Source: Bacteroides nordii WAL 11050 = JCM 12987
GTDB taxonomy: Bacteria; Bacteroidota; Bacteroidia; Bacteroidales; Bacteroidaceae
Length of the DNA stretch: 64,000 bases
Direction of reading: 5' to 3'
Assembly (NCBI GenBank): GCA_000613465.1
Contig: BAJA01000021.1
Location: 1-64,000 of the forward strand
The notes below the pieces were generated by a model. The model ran no database searches. It was not told where the DNA came from and saw nothing but the letters and a program-made list of their open reading frames with translations. This document shows, one piece after another, positions 1-8,435 of this stretch. The translations under genes were made by a program, and so were the position numbers. The first letter of the stretch is position 1, and each line of letters begins with the position of its first letter.

Positions 1-27
1 CTAATACTACTTAAATGAACTATATTA

Positions 28-53
28 TTAGTGACAACATATTGTTTCACTAA
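28..53. repeat. Inverted repeat upstream of the recombinase gene
   Basis: The arms TTAGTGA and TCACTAA enclose a partly symmetric centre (acaacatattgt), giving a near-palindrome of 26 bp that ends 11 bp before the recombinase ATG. It could be an operator for the recombinase, a recombination site, or simply the gene's promoter-proximal structure. No second copy was noticed in this window, so an invertible segment cannot be shown here; the flank left of the window is not visible. Confidence 0.5.
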
Positions 54-64
54 TATAAATAGCT

Positions 65-868
65 ATGATAGAAAAGTTTGAAACCTATCTTAAACAAGGA
101 AACATGGCAGAGAATACCATATCGGCATATCGATATGCAGTAAACGATTTCTATTCTCACCATAAGGACTTGAACAAAAAAAATCTATTAGTTTACAAAA
201 CTTATTTGATTGAAACATTTAAACCTAAAACCGTAAATCTACGTATTCAGGCTCTAAACAAGTATTTGGAATTTGTGAATAAACCACGTTTACGGTTGAA
301 ATCTATTAAAGTTCAACAACGCTCTTATTTAGAAAATGTAATCAGTAATGCTGACTACATTTTTCTCAAAAACAAACTACGAAAAGAAAACAACCAAGAA
401 TGGTATTTCGTAGTTCGTTTCCTTGCTGCAACAGGTGCAAGAGTCAGCGAATTAGTTCAGATAAAAATAGAACATATAGACATAGGTTACTTTGATATTT
501 ATACCAAAGGTGGAAAGATACGCCGGCTTTTCATTCCGAAGAAACTGAGAGAAGAGACAAATACGTGGCTTGTATCTACCAATAGAGAAAGCGGTTATCT
601 GTTTTTGAATCGCTTCGGAGAACGAATCACTACCAGAGGAATCTCCCAGCAACTTAAAAACTTTGCCCAAAAATATAGAATGAATTCTAAAGTCATTTAT
701 CCCCATTCTTTTCGGCATCGCTTTGCCAAAAACTTCTTGGAAAAATTCAACGATATCTCATTGTTGGCAGACCTTATGGGGCATGAGAGCATAGAAACTA
801 CAAGAATATATTTACGTCGTACTGCATTGGAACAACAAGAAATCGTAGATAAAGTTATTACTTGGTAA
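65..868 (+). CDS. Tyrosine recombinase/integrase, stand-alone
   Basis: A 267-residue site-specific recombinase of the tyrosine (phage integrase/XerC-D) class, expected to cut and rejoin DNA through a covalent 3'-phosphotyrosine. The N-terminal third is a SAM-like core-binding domain (MIEKFETYLKQGN onward). The catalytic domain shows the first Arg in ATGARVSEL, the HxxR box in PHSFRHRF, the second His in MGHESIETT and the Tyr nucleophile in TRIYLRRT, so it looks intact. It is much shorter than the roughly 400-residue conjugative-transposon integrases of Bacteroides and close to Xer or invertase sizes. It differs clearly from the housekeeping XerD-like protein at 55.6 kb. No other mobile-element gene lies beside it in view. 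Its partner site is unknown; DNA inversion (phase variation) or a small integrative element are both possible. Confidence 0.88.
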   Translation: MIEKFETYLKQGNMAENTISAYRYAVNDFYSHHKDLNKKNLLVYKTYLIETFKPKTVNLRIQALNKYLEFVNKPRLRLKSIKVQQRSYLENVISNADYIFLKNKLRKENNQEWYFVVRFLAATGARVSELVQIKIEHIDIGYFDIYTKGGKIRRLFIPKKLREETNTWLVSTNRESGYLFLNRFGERITTRGISQQLKNFAQKYRMNSKVIYPHSFRHRFAKNFLEKFNDISLLADLMGHESIETTRIYLRRTALEQQEIVDKVITW

Positions 869-874
869 ATATCA

Positions 875-914
875 AGAGATAGAAATCATCAATTATGAAT
901 TGATTTCTATCTCT
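875..914 (+). terminator. Hairpin after the recombinase gene
   Basis: A perfect 14-bp stem (agagatagaaatca paired with tgatttctatctct, 12-nt loop) begins 6 bp after the stop codon. There is only a short T-rich tail, so it may act as an mRNA 3' end as well as a terminator. Confidence 0.7.
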
Positions 915-1439
915 TACACTATCTAATTGATAAACAGATTATATCGGAATGGGAACAGGCAAGGCATAAATAGCTATTACACAAGCAATTATAAAGATTA
1001 ATGAAGTTGAATCGGGAAAATAACAGGGACATTGGTTGTTCCTTATAGACAACCACTTCTTAATACCTTAGTAATATAAATAACAGAGCATAAATCTTAT
1101 AGTATCTTTTTTGATAAATGCACTAATTACTAAGAAATTAAAAGTACAATAACCGTTCGGTTGATTGAGCACAATGGAAATAAATTTAGTTCATTAAAAT
1201 TATCAACGAATTAAACCTTAATAAGCAAATCCAAGTAGAACAGCGCAAACGGCACGGGCTATGTTAAGCTCATACTTGGATGGATAACGATCTGAAAACC
1301 TTACTACTTCCTAAATCCACTTTTCTTTGCGTTTTACCTTTTTGTTCATTGACCTCGTCCGGGCACTGCAAACGCTTTATTAATAAGCCATTCAATGCCA
1401 TTTTCCCCTTTTTATTCGTTTATTCCAGAGATTTTTTTG
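915..1439. other. Gene-free stretch between recombinase and AraC regulator
   Basis: About 525 bp of AT-rich sequence with no credible coding potential. The only structure noticed is a 9-bp inverted repeat, atccaagta at 1229-1237 and tacttggat at 1273-1281, enclosing a locally GC-richer loop. This might be a small structured RNA or a recombination remnant; no known RNA family was recognised. Confidence 0.4.
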
Positions 1440-1447
1440 TAACTTTG
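1440..1447 (+). promoter_or_regulatory. Candidate -7 box (TAACTTTG) for the AraC gene at 1506
   Basis: TAACTTTG matches the Bacteroidota sigma-ABfr -7 consensus TAnnTTTG and lies 58 bp before the start codon. No convincing TTTG -33 element sits at the ideal spacing; the upstream sequence is T-rich. Confidence 0.45.
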
Positions 1448-1505
1448 GGTGCTGAGAGCATAAGCCGCTTCATTCAGATTTATAAAATCCAATACCTGAC
1501 AAGAC

Positions 1506-2396
1506 ATGCCACGAATTAAAGAAGGATTCAAAGGAGAACGTGCTATTGTATTGCCGGATTTCCTGATCGAAGAGCTAAAACGAGACCCCTTGGGCCGGGA
1601 ACTCCATATCACTGATATTGGTTATTACCCGCATGCCAGTTTTCATTATCGCGAGCGAAATGCCGAAGAAGTGAACGAGTTTGTTCTCATCTACTGCGTA
1701 GAAGGAGAAGGCTGGTTTGAGTTGGATCATCAACGATACAAAATCACCTCTAATCAATTCTTTATTCTTCCCAAACACCAGGCTCACGCTTATGGTAGTA
1801 ATGCCACCAATCCATGGACAATTTATTGGATACATTTTGATGGGGATAAAGCAGCATTCTTTAGTGCAGGTTTTGACCGTCCACGTAATATTACTCCCGA
1901 AGCACACTCCCGTATCAAAGAACGACTGACACTTTTTGAAGAAATTTATTCTTCCATCAGTTCCGGATACAACAAGAATTATATGTTGTACGCCACCACC
2001 AGCCTGTTTCATTTTCTGGGTTCCATGAAATTTATCGGAGAGTACCGCGACTGTGGTTCTATGAACAACTCACGTAAAGACGTAGTACAGCTTGCCATTC
2101 ATTATATGAAAGAAAACCTGAATAAGAAAATCCGTCTTACGGATATTGCCCGCGAAGTGAAGCTGTCTGCCTCTTACTTTTCGAACCTGTTTGAAGAAAA
2201 AACCGGATCTTCACCTCTGCGATACCTGAATTACCTTAGAATACAGGAGGCATGCCATTATCTGGACTTCACTGATATGAAAATCAGTCAGATAAGTCCG
2301 TTAGTAGGTTACGAAGATTCTCTTTATTTTTCCAGGTTATTTACCAAAACAATGGGGATTCCACCTTCAGAGTACAAAGCTAAGAAAAAGGGATAG
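1506..2396 (+). CDS. AraC-family transcriptional regulator with cupin-type sensor domain
   Basis: A 296-residue regulator. Residues about 20-110 form an AraC-type cupin ligand-binding domain (LIYCVEGEGWFELD and FFILPKHQAHAYGS are its usual signatures). Residues about 190-296 hold the double helix-turn-helix DNA-binding domain (IREVKLSASYFSNLFEEKTG-like segment, then ISPLVGYEDSLYFSRLF and PPSEYK). It is a clear paralogue of the regulator at 12607, sharing the opening IKEGFKGER and overall layout; the two bracket the epimerase/DUF5107/transporter/two-component cluster. The natural target is probably the adjacent sugar module and the ligand probably a sugar; neither can be read from sequence. 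Its TAG stop directly abuts the stop codon of the convergent epimerase gene. Confidence 0.93.
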   Translation: MPRIKEGFKGERAIVLPDFLIEELKRDPLGRELHITDIGYYPHASFHYRERNAEEVNEFVLIYCVEGEGWFELDHQRYKITSNQFFILPKHQAHAYGSNATNPWTIYWIHFDGDKAAFFSAGFDRPRNITPEAHSRIKERLTLFEEIYSSISSGYNKNYMLYATTSLFHFLGSMKFIGEYRDCGSMNNSRKDVVQLAIHYMKENLNKKIRLTDIAREVKLSASYFSNLFEEKTGSSPLRYLNYLRIQEACHYLDFTDMKISQISPLVGYEDSLYFSRLFTKTMGIPPSEYKAKKKG

Positions 2397-3428
2397 TTAT
2401 GAATACACTTCCCGGTCATCTATATCAAATTTATATATAGTTCGCTGATTATACGCTCGTCCCGAGGGCAACAAACAAGAGGGAAAATGAGAGTGTGAAG
2501 GTGTATCGGGAAAAAACTGAGTTTCCAGGCATACCGCTGTATCGGGAAGTTTATAATAACCTGCCGTGTAGAGCAGTACTCCGGGTAAATCAGTTGTTAC
2601 AGTCAAACGCCGTTTAGATATGGGTTCGCAGAGACAGGCAGCTTGCAGCATATCGCAGGAAGGATGTTCCTTTAATACATAACAATGATTATATCCTCTA
2701 TTATTGTGTAATTGCCGGTTATCAGCATAGAGTTCCTGCCCAATCTGTTTACAATGTGTAAAATCAAAAGGAGTATTTGTCACTGGTATTATTTTACCTG
2801 TAGGAATAAACGCAGGTGTTGTATCCAGTATTCTCCCGGCAGGAATAGTCAAAAGATGCGAAGTAACCTTCTCCCTTGTACCACTAAGATTAAAATAAGC
2901 ATGATTTGTCATATTCAGATAAGTAGTCTTATCCGCCTTTCCGAAATAGCTAACCGTCAGCTCATTGTACTCATCCCAGCAATAATCCACCACCACATCA
3001 AGGTTTCCGGGATAACCGCCTTCACCATCAGGTGAAGTGAGTATAAAACGAACTCCATTGGGTAATTCCTCCCACTGCCACAGTTTCTGATCGAATCCGG
3101 TGGTCCCTCCGTGATTGGTATTACACCCATCATTTGTTTCCAGCTGATAAGTAATATCATCTATAACAAATGAAGCATTTGCTATCCGGTTGGCAAAACG
3201 TCCTATCGTAGCCCCCATATAATAAGTATCAGACAAATACTCTTCCAGCGTATCATAACCTACTATCACATTGGTCAGATGTCCGTTAGTATCAGGTACT
3301 GCTGCTGTTATCCATCTGGCCCCCCAATTCGTAAACTCAACATAAGCTCCGGCCCCATTGACCACTTTAAATAAAAAAACAGGTTCACCCGTCGCCGTAT
3401 AAGCTGCTATTTCATGCGTTACTTTCAT
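2397..3428 (-). CDS. galM: Aldose 1-epimerase (mutarotase)
   Basis: Interconverts the alpha and beta anomers of aldoses so that sugars released by transport or hydrolysis enter catabolism in the right form. The protein (343 residues from the ATG at 3428) has the galactose mutarotase fold signatures: GRFANRIANASF near residue 80, NHGG..GFDQKLW near 110, TNHAYFNLSG near 180 (catalytic His region) and a C-terminal ETQFFPDTPSH segment. The upstream reading frame continues 25 codons further but encodes an unlikely leader, so the internal ATG (MKVTHEIAAY) is chosen. It lies downstream of the DUF5107 gene on the same strand, separated by a large inverted repeat. Its stop codon touches that of the convergent AraC gene with no spacer, so no terminator separates them. 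Confidence 0.9.
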   Translation of the reverse strand: MKVTHEIAAYTATGEPVFLFKVVNGAGAYVEFTNWGARWITAAVPDTNGHLTNVIVGYDTLEEYLSDTYYMGATIGRFANRIANASFVIDDITYQLETNDGCNTNHGGTTGFDQKLWQWEELPNGVRFILTSPDGEGGYPGNLDVVVDYCWDEYNELTVSYFGKADKTTYLNMTNHAYFNLSGTREKVTSHLLTIPAGRILDTTPAFIPTGKIIPVTNTPFDFTHCKQIGQELYADNRQLHNNRGYNHCYVLKEHPSCDMLQAACLCEPISKRRLTVTTDLPGVLLYTAGYYKLPDTAVCLETQFFPDTPSHSHFPSCLLPSGRAYNQRTIYKFDIDDREVYS

Positions 3429-3462
3429 AAACAAAATATTAAAAAAAGAAGAGAGAAGGAAA

Positions 3463-3572
3463 GAGAGGGGAGAAGGATCTGCGCTGTTACTGTACAGTCT
3501 CATCCCTCTCTGAGGAAGTATCTTTCTGAAAGGAGAAGTATATTAACACAGCGCAGATCCTTCTCCCCTCTC
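3463..3572. repeat. Long perfect inverted repeat, 25-bp arms, 60-bp loop
   Basis: Left arm 3463-3487 is the exact reverse complement of right arm 3548-3572 (core ggatctgcgctgt). It fills the gap between the DUF5107 gene and the epimerase gene, both on minus. The loop is itself purine/pyrimidine biased, and the right flank carries a short direct repeat (ccattct twice). It may stabilise or attenuate the polycistronic mRNA, or be a small palindromic repeat element. Confidence 0.8.
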
Positions 3573-3590
3573 CATTCTCCATTCTCCCTT

Positions 3591-6500
3591 CTAAATAAGG
3601 CCTCTATGACTCTGCCCTCCCTGGTGGTTAATGTCCAGTTCTATGACTTTGTCCAGAAATTTAATTGCTTTGGATGTTTCATTCAATCCTAAATAACCCA
3701 ATCCCATCACATAATTACAATGAATACGATTACGCTTGTTCAAATCATCTTCCCAGATAGCCAGATCCGGCAACGAAACAGCAAAGTAATCTATGCGACA
3801 CGTATCAAAGAGGTGTTTTTCACCATGCTTAATCAACTTATTAAAACAACTACGCGCTTTATCTTCATCACCTAATGCTCTCCATGCCAATCCCTGATAG
3901 AATATTTTATCCGGCTGCTGATCATTATAATAAAAAGCCTGTTGTGGTTCCGGGGAGCCAATCGTTGCTTTCTCAAAACAAGCTTTGGAGTTCTCCTCAT
4001 CACCCAGCCCGCGGTAGGCTTCACCTTTATAATACCAGATATCATTTTCCTCTGCATTTGCTAGCTTACCTTCTCCCAGATTATAAGGATAGTTTTCAGT
4101 CTCTTTCAGCAGGGCCAATGCATCTGCATAACGTTGTTCACGCAAAGCTATTCTGGCAAGTTCTACCCGGCAAAGTACATATTGTCCCGTAATTTTTCCT
4201 TCTCCTCCTTCCCAAGGATGGAATTTACGACTTTCTATCAATGCTTTAGCCTCAGCATAACGTCCCAGTTGATTGTAAAGAGTGATACGCTCAATAGATA
4301 AATCATCCCTTTCTTCTGTTTCAGGCAAATGAGCTCCAAAAATGCAAGACGCTGTTCGTGCGAGTATCCCAAACGTTTATATAACTGGTCCAGTTCCATC
4401 AGAATGCGCGAATCGTGTTCATCCAACTGAAATGCCTTTTCCAAAGCATCCAGTGCTTTTGCTTTATCATTCTGCTTATTATAATAGGCCAATGACAGAT
4501 TACGCCACACTGTAGGAAAGTCCGGAGCAATAGCAACAGAAGTCTCCCAGCAACTAATGGCGTTCTCATACTGCCGGGCAGCATACCAGAAGTTTCCTAA
4601 ACTATAAGCTGCCTTAGCTCCCTGACTATTCAAAGCCAATGCATTTTGCAAAATCACTACTTCCTCGATACGGTTCGGGAAGCAATAAGAATGATCGTCT
4701 TGTTCTGCTTTCCGATAGCAATCCAATGCTTTATTGTTATCTCCCTGGCAAGCATAGAAATAGCCAAGAGCATAGTGAATCATAGGATATACCTTGCCGG
4801 CTCCAGCAACATAACTTTGTAAAAACAAGATGGCTTCTTCATACAAGCCTGCCCCCGCAAAGTCAAGCGCATATTCAATATAAGCATGTTCCCACTGTCG
4901 CATCAGTTCCTTCATTTCCATCAGTGAGTTCTCGTCTTTAGTCAACAGATAATACTCAAAACGGCATCCCATATTGAAACGGTCTATCTTCAAAGACTCC
5001 TCTATCAGGCTTAAAGCCTCCTCTTTACAGTTCAGCTTACGCAGAATCGAAGCTTTCAGCTGACGTGCTTTATGATTATGCCAGTTACGGATAAGAGAAC
5101 GGTCTACTTTATCCAAAGCACTCTCATATTTACCCTTTGCCGTATCTATTTGTGCAAGTCCATAATAGGCAGCATCCTGCCAGGCGGCATTCCATGCCGA
5201 TTTGAAGAATGCATCATAAGCTTCATCCGCTTTACCCTGCATCTTACAACTCCACCCTAAGTTATAGGATGGTTCTCCATCATACGGATTCGGATTACGT
5301 TCTGTCAAAGTAGCTACAGCCGTACGGAAATATCCTTCAGCTGCGGCAAACTGCCCTTTACGCATTAACAGCAAACCAATAGCGTTATTGCAACGCACAT
5401 TACCCGGTTCACGACGTAAAGCTTCCTGATAGTAGTCCATTGGATTATAAGTAGCATGGCGATATTGTTCCAAATGAAGTCCGGTCAGGAACAACTGTTC
5501 GATAGAAGCAATATCTTTAGGATCTTTCGCTGCTTTGGCAGGGTCGGGCATCGGTTTTATTTCCGGTTTATCAGCCTGATAAGTAAGCATTACTTTCCCC
5601 TCGCAATCTCTGATTTCTATCCGGATATCTTCTTCCTTTAACCCAGTTGCCGGGAAAGTAACAGTAAACGGATCTGCCGGAGAAATCTGAATTATCTTAT
5701 CCAGCAATATCTTACCTTGAATATCCTTTGCCAACAGATGTACATCTTTATTCACTCCTGTGGTATAAAGTATGAGATGAGCGTTATCCTCTTTTAGCTC
5801 TACATTCAACAGAACATCTTTGGTAGCATTCTTCACATAGCCCACTTCACTGTAAGGCATGAAATACTGTACCCACGATTTTTCTTCATAAGGTTGCAAC
5901 CATGAGAAGTCCGGCTGATTATCCGTATACATACCTGTCATCAGTTCAATATAAGGTCCGTCCTCATCAGTCAGGTTCCTGTCCCAAGCCTTCCCAAAAT
6001 CTCCATTACCCCAGGTCCATTGTTTCTTACCCGGAGATACATGATGATCGGCTACATGCAATAAACCACCCTGAACATCGGCCTCATAACCACCCACAAA
6101 ATCATATTTCGACTGAATGGCCATATAAGAAGTAGGAACGGGAATATTCTTGTATTTTGAAATGTCCACTCCCGCTGAATAGTCTTGCTTATAATAAACT
6201 CCGGTAGCTATAGGAAAGGACGACACATCGCGCTTACCATGATCAAACACCGCATTTACATCGGGTGGAAATACCGAATGATAGTGGTCATTCACCACCA
6301 CAGCCGGGTTAGCCCACCACAAGAATGTCTGGGGGAAAGCTGTACGATTGTAAATCTTCACATTGATTTCAATATACGCTTTACCCGGATAGAGGGTAAA
6401 GCCCTGCATCCCTTTGGTACGGAACATGCGTTCCACTTCATTACACCAGATTGTCTTACTACCGTCCGCATTCTCTTCTATAGAAAAATCAGTAGGAAGG

Positions 6501-6925
6501 AAAGTGGAGGGGCGATGGTGCTGAGGCCAGTTAAATTCAATTCCACCCGAAATCCATGGACCGGTAAGCCCTACCAAAGCAGGTTTCACCACCTGATTGT
6601 AATACACAAAATGGCGTTGTTTCACTTTATCATAAGCCATGTGTATGCGTCCACCCAGTTCCGGCAATATCATAACCTTGATATACTCATTCTCTATAAA
6701 AAGAGCATGATACTTCTTATCAACTTTATTATCGGATATTTTTTCTACTACAGGATAAGGGTATACAGAACCACTACTACCTTGATACACTCGCTTCTCC
6801 AAGAAAATGGGATTCTTCTCTTCCTTCCCTATTTCATAGGTAGGAAGCAAAATGTCTTCTTCCCAGGCACGTACCTCACTGGTATGTACCGTACTTTGAA
6901 TTAAATATTGGGTTATTTTTTCCAT
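3591..6925 (-). CDS. DUF5107 / tetratricopeptide-repeat protein (frame broken once)
   Basis: A protein of about 1110 residues: an N-terminal DUF5107 domain (residues about 40-420, with motifs such as LPELGGRIHMAYDK and WISGGIEFNWPQHHRP) followed by a long run of TPR repeats (for example AFYYNDQQPDKIFYQGLAWRAL, ENAISCWETSVAIAPDFP). The DUF5107 region resembles the beta-sandwich fold of carbohydrate-active or mutarotase-like proteins, but no enzymatic activity is established that I can name. No signal peptide is visible, so it is probably cytoplasmic. The start is the ATG at 6925 (MEKITQYL), 12 bp after the transporter stop, indicating co-transcription. The frame breaks near 4330-4336: the upstream frame ends EQRLAFLE and the downstream frame continues HLPETEERDD. 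One missing base there restores a continuous protein; the two open frames are 4238-6925 and 3591-4328. Confidence 0.85.
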
Positions 6926-6937
6926 TTTATATAACAA

Positions 6938-8323
6938 CTATTTTATTAATTCTTTTTCTAATTCTTCCAGACTCTTACCTTTGGTCTCAGGCAGGCAGAA
7001 CACAACAAAAATACCCCCGGCAAGACAGATGATGCCATAAAGCCAGAAGGTTCCGGCAGCTCCCAATCCGCTATTCAGTACCGGGAAAGTATATGTAAGA
7101 ATAAAACAAGCCCCCCACAGAGCAAAAGTGCAGACTGACATAGCTACCCCCCGAACCCGGTTGGGGAAAATTTCAGAAATAATCACCCACATCGTTGTTG
7201 CCAGTGTCATCGCATAACATGCAATAGCCATCACTACAATAACGAGCAGTACAATACCGGTAATATGAAAATAATAGGCTGCACCCATAAAAGCATAAAT
7301 CACAGTCAAACCGAATGAGCCTATCAGGGTAAGTGCCTTACGCCCCCAACGATCCACCACAAACATAGCCAGAATTGTAAATATCACATTAGTGATTCCG
7401 GTCACCACAATATTCATCAACACGTCCGAAACGCCATATCCGGCGGCCATGAATATCTCCTGTGCATAGTTGAATATCACATTAATACCGCACCACTGCT
7501 GCAAAACAGCCATCACGACACCAATAATCAGCACTTTGCGCATTGCCGGACGCAACAATTGCTTAAAACCTCCTTGTTGTTCGCTATCCGAAGAAGCCAT
7601 AGCAATCGCTTCCAGTTCCTGACGAGCGTAATCACGCCCACCCATACGGCTGAAGACTTTAAAAGCAGCCTCTTTGTGGCCGGAAGATGCGAGCCAACGA
7701 GGGCTCTCAGGAAGTATAAAACTAAAAATAAAAAACAATGCCGCAGGAACTGTCATAGCCCAGAACATCCAACGCCAACCCATTTGCCCATTCCATGACT
7801 CACGTATCATCTCATAAGTCGCTCCTATAGCCACCGGTTCTGCAATCTGCCAATTTACTATCTGAGAAGCAAGAATGCCTAATACAACCGTCAACTGATT
7901 AATGGAAACAAAACGTCCGCGCAAATGAGCCGGAGCAATCTCAGCAATATACATAGGTGACAAGCTGGAAGCTATACCAATAGCAAACCCACCTATCAAT
8001 CTGAAAATATTGAAAAAAGTAAAGGAGTGGGCAGCACCTGTACCAATAGCCGTACAGATAAAAAGTCCTGCTGCCAATGTAAGAATAGGCTTCCTTCCAA
8101 AACGGTCACTCATCTTTCCGGCACTCAGTGCACCCACCAGGCAACCTATCAGTGCACTACTCATTGCCCAGCCCTGTAAGACCGGACTATCCGCAATTTG
8201 AAAATATTGTTCGTAGAAAGGTTTGGCTCCCCCTATCACTACCCAGTCATAACCGAAAAGGAAACCTCCCATAGCCGATATTAAAGCTATCAGGAACAGA
8301 TAAAGATTTGATTGTGTTTTCAT
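6938..8323 (-). CDS. MFS sugar porter (XylE/GLUT-like, probable sugar/H+ symporter)
   Basis: Twelve-helix inner-membrane transporter of about 461 residues. Sugar-porter signatures are all present: FGYDWVVIGG in helix 1, the DRFGRKP loop between helices 2 and 3, a PESPRWL motif after helix 6, QQWCGINVIFNYA in helix 7, DRWGRKA between helices 8 and 9, and PETKGKSLEELE at the end. QQ..G.N.. and the PESPRWL/PETKG boxes are typical of xylose, arabinose, galactose and glucose porters. The substrate cannot be fixed from sequence. The start at 8323 (MKTQSNLYLF) is preferred to two upstream in-frame ATGs. It lies between the two-component regulator and the DUF5107 gene, all on minus, implying that the module imports a monosaccharide and processes it with the epimerase. 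Confidence 0.92.
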   Translation of the reverse strand: MKTQSNLYLFLIALISAMGGFLFGYDWVVIGGAKPFYEQYFQIADSPVLQGWAMSSALIGCLVGALSAGKMSDRFGRKPILTLAAGLFICTAIGTGAAHSFTFFNIFRLIGGFAIGIASSLSPMYIAEIAPAHLRGRFVSINQLTVVLGILASQIVNWQIAEPVAIGATYEMIRESWNGQMGWRWMFWAMTVPAALFFIFSFILPESPRWLASSGHKEAAFKVFSRMGGRDYARQELEAIAMASSDSEQQGGFKQLLRPAMRKVLIIGVVMAVLQQWCGINVIFNYAQEIFMAAGYGVSDVLMNIVVTGITNVIFTILAMFVVDRWGRKALTLIGSFGLTVIYAFMGAAYYFHITGIVLLVIVVMAIACYAMTLATTMWVIISEIFPNRVRGVAMSVCTFALWGACFILTYTFPVLNSGLGAAGTFWLYGIICLAGGIFVVFCLPETKGKSLEELEKELIK

Positions 8324-8435
8324 TAGGATCATACAAATATTAATCATTAATTTGATGACCGCAAAGTAACCGGGATTTAGCCTATAAAGAAATAGAGAGA
8401 ATTACTTAAAGTATGGACAATTTTACTTTTCCGGT

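Noticed and set aside
1229..1281. Known riboswitch or tRNA in the gap before the AraC gene
   Set aside because: Only a 9-bp stem is visible and no known RNA signature was recognised.
1280..1519. 79-codon open frame before the AraC gene
   Set aside because: Overlaps the promoter and start of the AraC gene and has no protein-like features.
6185..6904. 239-codon open frame antisense to the DUF5107 gene
   Set aside because: Antisense shadow of a clear domain-bearing gene.
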